Assembly (NCBI GenBank): GCA_964393615.1
Contig: CAYMUR010000001.1
Location: 62,001 to 126,000 of the forward strand
Length of the DNA: 64,000 nucleotides
Reading direction: 5' to 3'
Origin: CAYMUR01 sp964393615
Lineage (GTDB): Bacteria; Planctomycetota; Planctomycetia; Pirellulales; Pirellulaceae
The notes beneath the pieces were generated by a model. The model saw only the letters and a program-made list of their open reading frames with translations. It did not search any database and was not told where the DNA came from. Below are positions 26,602-36,064 of this stretch, in pieces (position 1 is the stretch's first letter; each line of letters starts with the position of its first letter). A program made the translations under genes and the position numbers.

Positions 26602-27249
26602 ATGCTGATTCGAGATTTTTCAGAACATCGCGAGCCTCCACCACTGCTATTAACCCAGCAGTTGCTAACCTTGTCTGCGCGTATCTTGAGTGGAGCGACC
26701 GCGCGCTGGGTTGACTGCCATGCGGACACCTGTCAGCGAGTTTACTTTGCCAATCATACAAGTCACTTGGATTCATTGGTGATTTGGTCTTCATTGCCAC
26801 GGGAAATCAGAAGTTTGACGCGACCAGTAGCTGCCGAAGACTACTGGGGACGCGGCCCTATCCGACGTTTTATCGCACGTGCGTTTAATGCGTTACTTAT
26901 CGATCGGAAGGAAATCAAGGTTCATCAAAGCCCTGTGGATCTCATCATCCGGGAGATTGGCGATACCTATTCATTGATTGTTTTTCCAGAGGGAAGCCGG
27001 AATACGAATTCAGAAATGGGTGAATTCAAAAGCGGTTTATACTATCTCAGCAAAAAACGACCAGACCTCGAACTGGTCCCTGTTTACATTGAAAATTTAA
27101 ACCGTGTGCTACCACGTGGTGAATTTCTACCTGTCCCACTGCTTAGCTACATTACTTTTGGTCCACCCATTTGGTTGGAAACGGGTGAGCCCAAAAAAGA
27201 TTTCCTCAATCGCGCCCGGTTGGCCATACGCCGCTTGAAAGATATATAA
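26602..27249 (+). CDS. 1-acyl-sn-glycerol-3-phosphate acyltransferase (PlsC family)
   Basis: 215 aa membrane-associated acyltransferase. Motif I ANHTSHLDSL (NHxSxxD), motif II region ALLIDRKEI, motif III FPEGSRN and motif IV VPVYIENL are all present, so it should be active. It converts lysophosphatidate to phosphatidate, the substrate of the CdsA-like enzyme encoded immediately downstream (57 bases to its chosen start), which makes a two-step phospholipid unit. A structured element precedes the gene. No strong Shine-Dalgarno is seen before ATG 26602. Confidence 0.88.
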   Translation: MLIRDFSEHREPPPLLLTQQLLTLSARILSGATARWVDCHADTCQRVYFANHTSHLDSLVIWSSLPREIRSLTRPVAAEDYWGRGPIRRFIARAFNALLIDRKEIKVHQSPVDLIIREIGDTYSLIVFPEGSRNTNSEMGEFKSGLYYLSKKRPDLELVPVYIENLNRVLPRGEFLPVPLLSYITFGPPIWLETGEPKKDFLNRARLAIRRLKDI

Positions 27250-27306
27250 AAATGGCACGTGGTAACTAGGAACCGACAACTAGTCCACAAAACGGGTGAT
27301 TATATT

Positions 27307-28254
27307 ATGTTATTTGGTGACTTTCCTACCGTGATACTGTTCGGGGTTGTGTTGGTAGTTCTCGCTGCCAGTACGGTCATTGGCCAACTCTTAAAGCAAC
27401 AGCCGGACAGTACCGTCCACCCAGCGGTAGTGCGCACGTTTAATTCGCGTGTGGGAGCGTGGTGGTTACTTTTCGCGAGCGTCGCGCTGGCATTTCTATG
27501 CGGTTACTGGGCCACGATTATCCTGTTCTTCGGTATTTCGTGTTGGGCGTTGCGGGAGTTCATCACACTCACGCCGACACGATTGGGAGATCATCGGGCA
27601 TTATTTTGGGTGTTTTTCGTAATGACCCCTCTCCAGTATGTACTGATTTCCTTTGGCATCGAAACCTATGAGTTATACAGTATTGCCATCCCCGTTTACG
27701 GTTTTCTCTTCATTCCCGCAAGGATTGCACTTTCGGGAGACTATAAACGATTTTTAGAACGCGCGTCCAAGATTCAAGCAGGCTTACTGATTTGTGTATA
27801 CACGCTCAGCTTCGCACCAGCCATTCTTAATTTAAAACTTGAAAACGGAAACCCGGCAGGGTTGCTTTTCTATTTACTGTTGATTGCACAACTGAGCGAA
27901 GTCATGCAATATCTCTGGAGCCAAATTTTAGGCCGACACGTGATTGCACCGGAAATCAATTCCAGTCGAACCTGGGAGGGATTCTGTGGAGGGGTAGCCA
28001 GCACCATGCTCGTGGGAATGCTGCTCTGGTGGGTCACGCCATTTAAATATTGGCAATCGGCGTGCATGGCAGGGACCATTGCCATTCTAGGATTTGCCGG
28101 TGGCATGACCATGTCGGCCATCAAGCGTGATCGTGGCGTACAGGATTATGGTACCCTTGTCGAAGGACACGCCGGAGTCCTGGATCGCATCGACTCAGTC
28201 TGTTTCGCTGCACCAGTGTTTTTTCACTTGACTAAACATTTCTTCTGTAATTGA
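27307..28254 (+). CDS. phosphatidate cytidylyltransferase-like membrane protein (CdsA/YnbB type)
   Basis: 315 aa with about eight transmembrane helices. The C-terminal SAIKRDRGVQDYGTLVEGHA followed by GVLDRIDS is the CdsA signature (S-x-x-K-R...D...GH.G..DR.D), but the usual P-G-H-G-G reads V-E-G-H-A-G. CdsA makes CDP-diacylglycerol from phosphatidate and CTP, and the preceding gene is a PlsC acyltransferase, so they probably act in sequence. The variant motif and the pairing resemble the YnbB branch. ATG 27307 is used; the frame extends to GTG 27259. It may be a second copy beside a canonical cdsA elsewhere. Confidence 0.83.
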   Translation: MLFGDFPTVILFGVVLVVLAASTVIGQLLKQQPDSTVHPAVVRTFNSRVGAWWLLFASVALAFLCGYWATIILFFGISCWALREFITLTPTRLGDHRALFWVFFVMTPLQYVLISFGIETYELYSIAIPVYGFLFIPARIALSGDYKRFLERASKIQAGLLICVYTLSFAPAILNLKLENGNPAGLLFYLLLIAQLSEVMQYLWSQILGRHVIAPEINSSRTWEGFCGGVASTMLVGMLLWWVTPFKYWQSACMAGTIAILGFAGGMTMSAIKRDRGVQDYGTLVEGHAGVLDRIDSVCFAAPVFFHLTKHFFCN

Positions 28255-28400
28255 CTCGCCGTCAATCGCTGCCAAAACTCAACACTCCACAGTTCTTTGC
28301 CACTTCCCGCCAAGGGCCGAAAAGATATTTTTCAGAACGTTCACAACAACGATCAAAAAAATTATCCTGAGACAAGGGAGCACCAAAACATGCAACAGGT

Positions 28401-29606
28401 CTAGCGCCAGACGGTCTTGGCCCCGGACAAGGGGGCATCGAAACGAACCGACTTTCGATTCTGAAATGGCTCCCGATCATGATGGTTCCAATCGAAAAGC
28501 GATCCTGGCAACATGCCAGCCTGCCCATTCCAGTTGGGCGGTGCGAGCGACTGACCTCGCAATGTGTGACTTGGGCCCACAGGATAAAATACGTCTCTTG
28601 CTTTGGAGAAAGGTCGACGGCCTGACGCTTTTTCGTTCTGCTCAACGTACCAGCTCTGAAAATTGGCCACGGAAAACTCACGATCCTGGTTTGCCAGTTG
28701 CCGTGCCGGTACGGCAAGCGGTTGTCCTGGCGAGGTTCCTGGCGTCTGCGCATCCAAAAAGGCAGGCCTTGCATTCTGGCTACGAACATTGGAACTCAAC
28801 GGTTTGTCCGATATGGCTTTGCCGAATGCGACCTGGACAGCCGAACCGCTGCTTGGCGCAACAAGCCCCGGACTCCCACTACCTACCCACGCCAACCAGT
28901 TGGCCTGTAATTCACCCAGGGTTTGAAAACCATAGTACTTCCGCGTCGTCTGTGGCCAATTGTCTATCTGCATACCCTCACCAATGAATCTGACAAACTT
29001 GCGTTTCCCACCCTGTCCGATCAAATAGCGGGCCACTGAATACCCTTGTGAATAAAGCGGTAAAATGTCAGATGGGTATTCTTTCAAGGCAAACATGCGG
29101 TTAAACGGAATGCCTCGGCTAGTAGGGCGGTGCGTCAAAAAACCAACAAGCAGTTGTTCTTGCTTGTTACGTTCACTGGTGTGCTCAACCGTCGTACATG
29201 CCCCTTCATCAGCCCAACGTGGAAGTGGCCGTCCGAAATGAGTGGCGAATATGGTATGCGTCACCTCATGTGGCAGCACACTATCTAAAATTCGCTGCCG
29301 AGGTCCTTGAATATTCATGCGCCAACCAAAAGGTCTACCATGTTCAAACATGAAACTGGTAGCACCACCCGCACCTTTGTGTGGCGCCACATCCGCCGTG
29401 ATGGGACAGGGTTGACTCCAAGCGGGAAGTCCCTTACCCAACCACTCCTGCGACAAGTTACGCCGGTAGGATTCAGCCGTATTACCAATGACTTTGGCAA
29501 GCTCTGGCGTAGGCGCATTGACAACAAAATTTGTGGTGCGATAGGCCGCTCCCATCAGACAAACGCTAGCCACGGCCAACGTGGCCGACAAGAGACGAGC
29601 TTCCAT
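28401..29606 (-). CDS. secreted zinc metallopeptidase-like protein (HExxH)
   Basis: 401 aa. The signal peptide MEARLLSATLAVASVCLMGA places it outside the cytoplasm. LPHEVTHTIFATHFGRPLPR holds HEVTH, and WADEGACTTVEH supplies the downstream Glu of a gluzincin-type site. A helical region with GYSVARYLIGQGGKRKFVRF follows; this order resembles the DUF1570/peptidase-MA-like proteins of planctomycetes. The last ~120 residues are low complexity. Start: ATG 29606 has GGAG 6 bases upstream; the frame is open to 29717. The substrate is unknown. Confidence 0.78.
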   Translation of the reverse strand: MEARLLSATLAVASVCLMGAAYRTTNFVVNAPTPELAKVIGNTAESYRRNLSQEWLGKGLPAWSQPCPITADVAPHKGAGGATSFMFEHGRPFGWRMNIQGPRQRILDSVLPHEVTHTIFATHFGRPLPRWADEGACTTVEHTSERNKQEQLLVGFLTHRPTSRGIPFNRMFALKEYPSDILPLYSQGYSVARYLIGQGGKRKFVRFIGEGMQIDNWPQTTRKYYGFQTLGELQANWLAWVGSGSPGLVAPSSGSAVQVAFGKAISDKPLSSNVRSQNARPAFLDAQTPGTSPGQPLAVPARQLANQDREFSVANFQSWYVEQNEKASGRRPFSKARDVFYPVGPSHTLRGQSLAPPNWNGQAGMLPGSLFDWNHHDREPFQNRKSVRFDAPLSGAKTVWR

Positions 29607-29947
29607 GCTGCGCTCCATTGGAAATAACAGGGACGTTTCACCGCATCGTGCGGTACCAGTGGTTGACTCTGACAAATGATTACGGGTGCAAACGTCAGGC
29701 CAACGAACAGGTTTCACAATAAAAAGAACAGTAGCTCAACCTACCAGTCGACGTATGTCCTGTCGTTGAGGATGTTTCGACCAATTCGAGTCTCTGCTTC
29801 GATAGCAGGTTAGCGATTGTAAAGTTTGCAAAAGATACCTCATTCGTAGGTATTCAACTAGGTCGTTTTTTCAATGGCCTGGCAATGAACACTACTTGGT
29901 TGTCAGCTCAGCATCCTGCTAGCACAGAGACTCGAGGCAAAAAATGT

Positions 29948-30358
29948 TTACGGCGAAAGGCATAAGCTGCGTACAATCTCAGTATTGGCGGGAGGAAAAT
30001 GAAGCTGCTGGAGTTCGCAACGGTCCCACCACACAAATGGATTGTGTGGCATCTGGAGGCGGAGGTTGTCATCAGAGACAGGTCGACATTCAAAAAAGTG
30101 AAGTTCGACCGGACCGTGTGCATAATGATAAGGAATGGTGGAAAGCTGCCGCACTATCTCAACGGAGACACCAGTTTCTTCGATACACTCGCGGACAGCA
30201 GCATCCGCTGGAGTTTCACCAACGAGAACCTTTCCACCTGGAAACTCCCAGAATCCCGCCAGACTGGCGTGCGCGGACCGCTGGCCCACTAAGATGCTGT
30301 TTTTCCAATGGACGACGGCAATGGCCGCCACCGTCACCTCCGTTTTGAAATCGTCCAC
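29948..30358 (-). CDS. Nudix hydrolase (MutT-like)
   Basis: 136 aa. The Nudix box is complete: GKVLVGETPADAAVRECIEE then TG (GX5EX7REUXEEXGU). GFWEFPGGK just before it and an N-terminal strand VAAIAVVHWKNSILVGQR match MutT-type enzymes that hydrolyse oxidised nucleotides such as 8-oxo-dGTP; the precise substrate is not readable. It starts 9 bases after the fabI stop on the same strand, so the two are cotranscribed. Confidence 0.9.
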   Translation of the reverse strand: MDDFKTEVTVAAIAVVHWKNSILVGQRSAHASLAGFWEFPGGKVLVGETPADAAVRECIEETGVSVEIVRQLSTIPYHYAHGPVELHFFECRPVSDDNLRLQMPHNPFVWWDRCELQQLHFPPANTEIVRSLCLSP

Positions 30359-30367
30359 GATGTATTT

Positions 30368-31195
30368 TCAAGCTTGCTCAGGTTTTAATTGTTCCAACCA
30401 GCGCCCAGGAGAACCCATGACATTGTAACCAGCGTCGACATGTAAAATCTCTCCCGTTATACCCGTGGACATATCAGACAACAGAAAAGCCCCGGTGCGG
30501 CCAACTTCTTCGTGAGTGACGTTCCGCCCCAGCGGCGCCATCCCTTCGTACAATTTCAGCATCTCACCTACTCCTGCAGCACTCCCCGCTAATGTTTTCA
30601 GCGGACCAGCACTAATGGCATTCACTCGAATTCCACGCGGTCCCAGGTCATACGCAAGATATTTCACCATGGAATCGAGTGCGGATTTGCAGATTCCCAT
30701 CACATTGTAGCCAGGAACAGCCCGTTCCCCGCCAAAATAAGTCATTGTTAAAATTGAGCTTTGGTCACTCATAAAATCTTTTGCGGCATGTGCCACCGCA
30801 ATCAGGCTATAGGCACTAATCTCCATCGCCATCAGGAAACCTTTTCGGCTAGTGTCGACGGTGTCCCTGGTCAAGTCATCGCGATCGGCAAAAGCAATCG
30901 AATGTACGAGGAAATCGATTTTTCCAAATTCTTCGGCGGCTCGACCAACCACCTCTGTTATTTGGCGATCATCGCGTACGTCCAATGGCATCAGAAACTT
31001 GGCCTGCGGATAGTGGTCGGTACACTTGGAAACACGGCGACGGTTTTTTTGTTTATCGTCGTCTGGACGGTCAGGTAAATGTGAAAAACCACACTCGGCA
31101 CCTTGGTCCAGCGTTTCACGGGCAATAGCCCAAGCAATGGATCGTTCATTAGCCACGCCCAAGACTAAACCATTTTTTCCTTCAAAAAGCTTCAT
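30368..31195 (-). CDS. fabI: enoyl-[acyl-carrier-protein] reductase (NADH)
   Basis: 275 aa SDR-type enzyme of fatty-acid elongation. LVLGVANERSIAWAIA is the FabI form of the NAD site, FLVHSIAFAD follows, and the catalytic Y-x6-K pair is in YNVMGICKSALDS after YFGGERAVPG, very close to E. coli FabI. GYNVMGSPG ends the fold. Start: ATG 31195 has AAGGAG 7 bases upstream; the frame runs back to 31258 but without a site. It is the likely target of triclosan-type inhibitors. The Nudix gene follows in the same operon. Confidence 0.95.
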   Translation of the reverse strand: MKLFEGKNGLVLGVANERSIAWAIARETLDQGAECGFSHLPDRPDDDKQKNRRRVSKCTDHYPQAKFLMPLDVRDDRQITEVVGRAAEEFGKIDFLVHSIAFADRDDLTRDTVDTSRKGFLMAMEISAYSLIAVAHAAKDFMSDQSSILTMTYFGGERAVPGYNVMGICKSALDSMVKYLAYDLGPRGIRVNAISAGPLKTLAGSAAGVGEMLKLYEGMAPLGRNVTHEEVGRTGAFLLSDMSTGITGEILHVDAGYNVMGSPGRWLEQLKPEQA

Positions 31196-31425
31196 GCTGA
31201 ATCTCCTTGTTTCCTCACACCGGTCGCAGCGCTTAGGCCTGTCGCCGTTGAAGGTCACATTCCTAGGTCACGGAAAAGTATTCCAAAGGTATAACCGCCG
31301 TTGTACTGACTCACCTTCACTATCCGTATTTTGGGACAGTGATTGCGTTTGTCGAGTAGGCCATACTGAGATAGAATATGTCATCATTTTGACATCAACA
31401 ACACTAATCTGACCTGAACTTCGTC

Positions 31426-33354
31426 ATGAATCTTGAATTAGATGGGACTGACATCCGTATTCAGACGAGTACCATGGCAACTGCTGCCGCTTCTCGGCTC
31501 CTGGCATGGTCCAATCAAGCAGACAGTGAAGCGGAATTTCTGGATGCTGCGTTGTTGTTTTTCAAGGAATTGTTGCCAAGCAGTTATGCGACAGTCTTAC
31601 AGGCAGAACGGGGCCAGTGGCGGCATCTAAGAGAATCAGGAGAATCGACTCCGTTACCAATCGGCTGGCTCGCCAACATCCTGGACGAGGAGATGCCCTC
31701 CTTCGACTCTGGCTGGTACGGAGCCCCACTCGTCCGTCGTGGTAACGGTGAGATCTTGGCGATGCAAATTCGGGAGCAAGAAACCGATGTGTTGACTGAC
31801 GTCGACGGTCTGGCCGCTTTACTCGGTAAAGCACTCGACACAGTACGAATCCAACAACGTGCTCAACAAAGAATCCACCGCCTCGAAGCCATCTTGCAAA
31901 TTGCAGCTCAGTGGAACCAGACTCTCGAAATGGAAAACTTATTGACTCAGATGGCAGAAACATCGACGCAATTGTTGAACGCCGAACGCGCCAGTATTTT
32001 TCTCTGGGACAAGCCCAACAAAACGCTTGTTGGCCGCCCGGCACTGGGCGTAGAAAATGGTGAATTACGAATTACGGAAACCACGGGCATTGTCGGTCAA
32101 GTGGTTCAAACAGGTGAATCACGCCGCGTCGACTTGGAAACCGATCAAGACCAGATTGATCGGCAAGTCGATCAGGAACTCGACTTCGAGACACGTACGT
32201 TGCTATGTGTACCATTGCGGACAAAAAATGGCGAACTGTTTGGTGCATTTGAGATCATCAACAAGAACAGTGGTAATTTTTCAAGTGATGACGAAGAAGC
32301 GCTCACCGAACTAGCAGCACATGCAGCGATTGCCCTGGCGAACACCCAACAAGTCGAACAACTGATTTCTTCGCGACAACAACTGGCCGACCTCGCCGCT
32401 GACCAAGTCAAGTTGATCGGCGAAAGCCAGGCCATGGAAGACTTACGTACGACGGTTCAGCGCGTGGCAAACACGAATCTAGCCATCCTGATTTTGGGAG
32501 AAAATGGCACGGGTAAGGAAGTAATTAGCCAAGCCGTCCATTATTTAAGCGACCGCCGGCATGAGCCGTTTGTTGCGGTAAACTGTGCCGCCTTGACCGA
32601 GACACTTTTGGAAAGCGAGCTGTTTGGTCATGAAAAGGGAGCATTTACCGATGCCCATGAGGCGCGAGCGGGCAAGTTCGAACTTGCTTCGGGCGGAACG
32701 TTGTTTCTCGACGAGATTGGTGATTTGAGTCTGGGAGGCCAAGCCAAGCTATTGCGTGTATTGGAGGAAAAGATTGTGGTACGTGTTGGTGGTTCGGCTC
32801 CTATCCACACAGACACTCGTGTGGTGGCTGCCACAAATCAGGAACTGGCGCTGATGGTACGTGAAAAAAGGTTTCGTGAGGACCTTTATTTTAGGCTGAA
32901 CGTCGTCGCTTTGGAACTTCCGCCGTTGCGTAATCGTGGAGGTGATATTCAGTTGTTGGCGGAACATTTTCTAGGTGAGTTTTGTATGAAAGCAAGGCGT
33001 CCGGTCCCAAAATTTACCCCCGAAGCCAAAAAGCGACTGCGTGAACACAACTGGCCTGGCAATGTTCGCGAATTACGAAATTTGATGGAAAGGCTCGCCT
33101 ACTTGACACAGGGTGACAAAATCGACGCGGGAGATCTTGCCTTCATCCTGGCTCCAGAAAAAGAATCACCCGATATGGTACCTCTCGATCTCACACTGAC
33201 AACTGGAACCAATCAGTTTCAAAGCGAATATATCAAAAAACACATCGAATCCTCCGGTGGAAACATCAGTGACGCAGCACGGCGGTTAGGCCTGCATCGC
33301 TCTAACCTGTATCGCAAAATGCGTCAATTGGATATGAACGTCGAGCAAGACTAA
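31426..33354 (+). CDS. GAF-domain sigma-54-dependent transcriptional activator
   Basis: 642 aa. The N-terminal region (1-150) looks like a degenerate GAF or sensor module. A clear GAF domain spans about 165-305 (LLNAERASIFLWD, TGIVGQVVQTGE, CVPLRTKNGELFGAFEIINK). The AAA+ domain has Walker A GENGTGKE and Walker B GTLFLDEIGD; a C-terminal Fis-type HTH is NISDAARRLGLHRSNLYRKM. The loop that touches sigma-54 reads GAFTDA rather than GAFTGA, a known natural variant. There is no receiver domain, so it is likely controlled by a ligand or partner at the GAF domain. It is divergent from fabI. Confidence 0.93.
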   Translation: MNLELDGTDIRIQTSTMATAAASRLLAWSNQADSEAEFLDAALLFFKELLPSSYATVLQAERGQWRHLRESGESTPLPIGWLANILDEEMPSFDSGWYGAPLVRRGNGEILAMQIREQETDVLTDVDGLAALLGKALDTVRIQQRAQQRIHRLEAILQIAAQWNQTLEMENLLTQMAETSTQLLNAERASIFLWDKPNKTLVGRPALGVENGELRITETTGIVGQVVQTGESRRVDLETDQDQIDRQVDQELDFETRTLLCVPLRTKNGELFGAFEIINKNSGNFSSDDEEALTELAAHAAIALANTQQVEQLISSRQQLADLAADQVKLIGESQAMEDLRTTVQRVANTNLAILILGENGTGKEVISQAVHYLSDRRHEPFVAVNCAALTETLLESELFGHEKGAFTDAHEARAGKFELASGGTLFLDEIGDLSLGGQAKLLRVLEEKIVVRVGGSAPIHTDTRVVAATNQELALMVREKRFREDLYFRLNVVALELPPLRNRGGDIQLLAEHFLGEFCMKARRPVPKFTPEAKKRLREHNWPGNVRELRNLMERLAYLTQGDKIDAGDLAFILAPEKESPDMVPLDLTLTTGTNQFQSEYIKKHIESSGGNISDAARRLGLHRSNLYRKMRQLDMNVEQD

Positions 33355-33519
33355 ACCAACCGCAAAACCCATCATAAACGCTGTTTCCATCTGCCATTTT
33401 GAAGGTCAATGCCACCCGACACCGTCGACAGTCATTGTTTGGCAAGCTACGATACGAGTTCGGCCCCCTCTCGTAAGAATCAAACCCCAGAAATACTTCT
33501 ACATGGCCAGGAGAACGAC

Positions 33520-34074
33520 ATGACTTGCAATGGAACAATCAAATTTCTCATGGTTTCGTTTTTTGTATTGCTCTCTCTACAGGGTGTGTCCGCTGAGACT
33601 AAACCACAAGAAGGAGGACACCAAATTAAACTCGGAGAAGGTAAGGTCATTTTGACTGCACCCTCCGCCTGGGAGCGAAAAGAACCAAAGTTTAAAGGCA
33701 TCGTTACGGCAGAGTTTGCCATCAAACCTGCAGACGGCGACCAAGCAGCGGGACGTGTAACACTGGGGGGCTTGGGGGGTGGAATTCGGCTGAACCTGCA
33801 ACGTTGGATTTCCCAATATTCACAAGCTGAAACCAAACAGGAAATGCTGGAAATTGCAGGACAAAAAGTTACAAAACTGTCGGTCCGTGGGACGTACAAA
33901 GGGAGCCGGTTTCGGAAAGAACCTGCGGGCCCTGGTTACCGTCTGCTAGGTGCCACCGTCCAAACCAAAGATGCTGGATCTTATTACATCAAGTTCTACG
34001 GCCCAGAACAAACAGTCAACGAAAACGAAAAAGCATTTAATGCACTGCTCGAAAGCCTTCAAGTAAGGCCGTGA
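33520..34074 (+). CDS. secreted planctomycete protein of unknown function
   Basis: 184 aa. The signal peptide MTCNGTIKFLMVSFFVLLSL is cut near VSA-ET. The mature part, ~160 residues, is beta-rich: APSAWERKEPKFKGIVTAEF, RVTLGGLGGGIRLNLQRWIS, YYIKFYGPEQTVNENEKAF. I recognise this pattern from conserved secreted planctomycete proteins without known function. Start: ATG 33520 has AGGAGA 5 bases upstream; the frame extends to 33409 but the upstream residues are not conserved-looking. It follows the sigma-54 activator by 165 bases. Confidence 0.75.
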   Translation: MTCNGTIKFLMVSFFVLLSLQGVSAETKPQEGGHQIKLGEGKVILTAPSAWERKEPKFKGIVTAEFAIKPADGDQAAGRVTLGGLGGGIRLNLQRWISQYSQAETKQEMLEIAGQKVTKLSVRGTYKGSRFRKEPAGPGYRLLGATVQTKDAGSYYIKFYGPEQTVNENEKAFNALLESLQVRP

Positions 34075-34246
34075 ATGTTACCCAGCGAATAAGTGCTCGT
34101 TTCTCTAGGGCCTAGAACTGAGTCGCCGGAAGTGAGCAATTTCTTGGAATTCGACCCGCCCGATCCACGCTTACACAAAATTTGCAAGAAATATCATTTA
34201 TTGATTATCTTTTGCAGGAGTGATTTTGAGGCCTCTGCGCGGCCAA

Positions 34247-35344
34247 TCAACGACTGAAGAAATCGCGAAGTCTCCGTGACCGTTGGCTCGACCTTGTAGC
34301 ACTGGGGGGCAATGTGGCACTGGGGGGCAAGGTCGCACTGGGGGGCAATGTCGCACTGGGGCGCAATGTCGCACTGGGGCGCAATGGCTGCAAAGCGCCC
34401 TGGCGATCATGAGGTGTTGGAGTCGACATCCCGGTAGTGTTCGCTACCCCCGGACTGGTAAACCGTAAATAGGGCGATGCAAGGTCAGCCAATGGAATAC
34501 CCTGTGGATGTGGCGTCTGCCACATTTGCCAGTTTCGGCTATCGAGTTGGTTAATTTCATAACGATCAACGTCGATGACAAACGACATGCCAACAGGTGG
34601 CAAACAGATCTCAACGTGGTGCGGCAAGGTAACACCCGTGCTGGAATCATGTCGATGCCGTGACATCCGTGACGACGCGAGAAGCTGATGCTTGCCGTTG
34701 TAAAGGTGTTGTTCAAGCACCCAACCCTGTGTGTCGTGCAAAATCAAGACGCGTGTCAACGCTTCTTCCGGTGTCAGTACTACCGAACGCATTTCTAATT
34801 TGCCGGGCCCCGCGGCAACTGGACCACTATGCTGTCCTGATTGGTCCAGTTCGATAACTCCCAATGCGGAGATTAGCCAGCTAGGTTCTACCGGTAGAAC
34901 CTGACGTGCGGAACTCGTATAGAACTGATCGTGTCGGCAATAATACACGGCGGGCGGATCAGCCCGCTTAACCCACATCCAAAACAGATCATCGTTACTT
35001 CCCAAATCAAGTTCTGCACCCGTCAGTGTCGTATCGGCTTTCAAACGCAAACGTCGAGGGCGTTCAATGGCCAGTTCGGCCCTCAACGTCGGTGTTCCAG
35101 GCAAGGAAAGCCTGGCACCACGGGCACGTAATTGACGAATCGGTGCGCTGTTGTCATTAATTTCTTGAATCACCTGCAAGGTAGTCGGTGGACCGAGAAA
35201 TACAGGCTGCAAGGCTGAACTTGGGATGCTGCGACGAGGGCAGCTGGCACCACTCGCTGCCAAAACTGTCGACAACGTAAATAGCAACAACAACCTGGAA
35301 AAATCAGGCACAACAGCATCCTTGCTGTCGGGAAATCGTGTCAA
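34247..35344 (-). CDS. putative lipoprotein with C-terminal hexapeptide repeats
   Basis: 365 aa. The signal sequence ends in AASGASC, a plausible though imperfect lipobox. The body (about 50-300) resembles LolA/outer-membrane-lipoprotein-sorting-like folds: RARGARLSLPGTPTLRAELA, ERPRRLRLKADTTLTGAELD, DDLFWMWVKR. The C terminus carries five tandem six-residue units (ATLPPS type) encoded by an 18-bp DNA repeat. The start is TTG 35344, 3 bases after the upstream gene's stop, so translation is coupled. The function, possibly lipoprotein handling in the envelope, is inferred. Confidence 0.68.
   Translation of the reverse strand: MTRFPDSKDAVVPDFSRLLLLFTLSTVLAASGASCPRRSIPSSALQPVFLGPPTTLQVIQEINDNSAPIRQLRARGARLSLPGTPTLRAELAIERPRRLRLKADTTLTGAELDLGSNDDLFWMWVKRADPPAVYYCRHDQFYTSSARQVLPVEPSWLISALGVIELDQSGQHSGPVAAGPGKLEMRSVVLTPEEALTRVLILHDTQGWVLEQHLYNGKHQLLASSRMSRHRHDSSTGVTLPHHVEICLPPVGMSFVIDVDRYEINQLDSRNWQMWQTPHPQGIPLADLASPYLRFTSPGVANTTGMSTPTPHDRQGALQPLRPSATLRPSATLPPSATLPPSATLPPSATRSSQRSRRLRDFFSR
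34299..34388 (-). repeat. five 18-bp tandem repeats inside the lipoprotein gene
   Basis: On the plus strand, units of GCACTGGGGGGCAATGTC type start at 34299, 34317, 34335, 34353 and 34371, with 1-2 substitutions each. The length is a multiple of three, so copy changes keep the frame and add or remove the peptide ATLPPS/ATLRPS. Confidence 0.92.
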
Positions 35345-35347
35345 CCA

Positions 35348-35836
35348 TCAAGGCGTACTACCAAACAACAGGCGGGTCAACTCTTTTTGGACTGCATGAA
35401 TTCGTTCCGGTCCCGGCTCGACAATCGGAACCCGGAATTCGACTTCTTTCCGCGGACAATACACAACAAGCATTTCCATTCCGTCCTCGCCATGTTCGTT
35501 TTCTTCCAATCGCAGGATGCGACGACGTATCATGAGCAACGACAGGACGTACCGTACATCTTGTTGATCCTGTTGGTCCTCTAACTGCTCGAAATAATGC
35601 AGCATGACATCATTCGGAGCCCAATGCATTTTATTGCTGGCCGTCGGATCGGGCATGCGAGATTTCCACCATCCAAGTGCATCCTCCGGCGGCCCTTCCC
35701 AGGCGTCTTCACAGTAGTCATAACGTATTACATCAGTTCCTTCGGACAATAGAACTGAAAAAAATATTTCCCCAGGCTTCAGCTCCACTTCTGAACTGAA
35801 ACAACGGCGTGTACATCGTTGTAATTCGAAATCCAT
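35348..35836 (-). CDS. conserved planctomycete protein of unknown function
   Basis: 162 aa, soluble, no signal peptide. Conserved-looking segments are LQRCTRRCFSSEVELKPGE, YCEDAWEGPPEDALGWWKSR and WAPNDVMLHYFEQLE, then a helix VRYVLSLLMIRRRILRLEE. I recognise the WKSRMP...WAPND arrangement from planctomycete genomes, but no function is assigned. The paired Cys residues near the N terminus and DYC may bind metal. It is the first gene of a two-gene unit with the lipoprotein gene downstream. Confidence 0.78.
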   Translation of the reverse strand: MDFELQRCTRRCFSSEVELKPGEIFFSVLLSEGTDVIRYDYCEDAWEGPPEDALGWWKSRMPDPTASNKMHWAPNDVMLHYFEQLEDQQDQQDVRYVLSLLMIRRRILRLEENEHGEDGMEMLVVYCPRKEVEFRVPIVEPGPERIHAVQKELTRLLFGSTP

Positions 35837-36064
35837 AATGCCTGATAGCAGAAGGCAATTAACTGCTAAAGTTGCACTCTAACCCCGTACGAAAACATGG
35901 GATCATACCCGCTATCTAGGCATCGACAATCGCAACCGTCCTGCCATCGTTCCATCCTACTTTCGCGTGGTAGTCCATGTGAACATGACTCATGGGTCGA
36001 AAGCGATGATTGCACAACCTCTAAATCATGGACGGCCAAATGGTAGAGAAAAGCTGGCTGCAAC

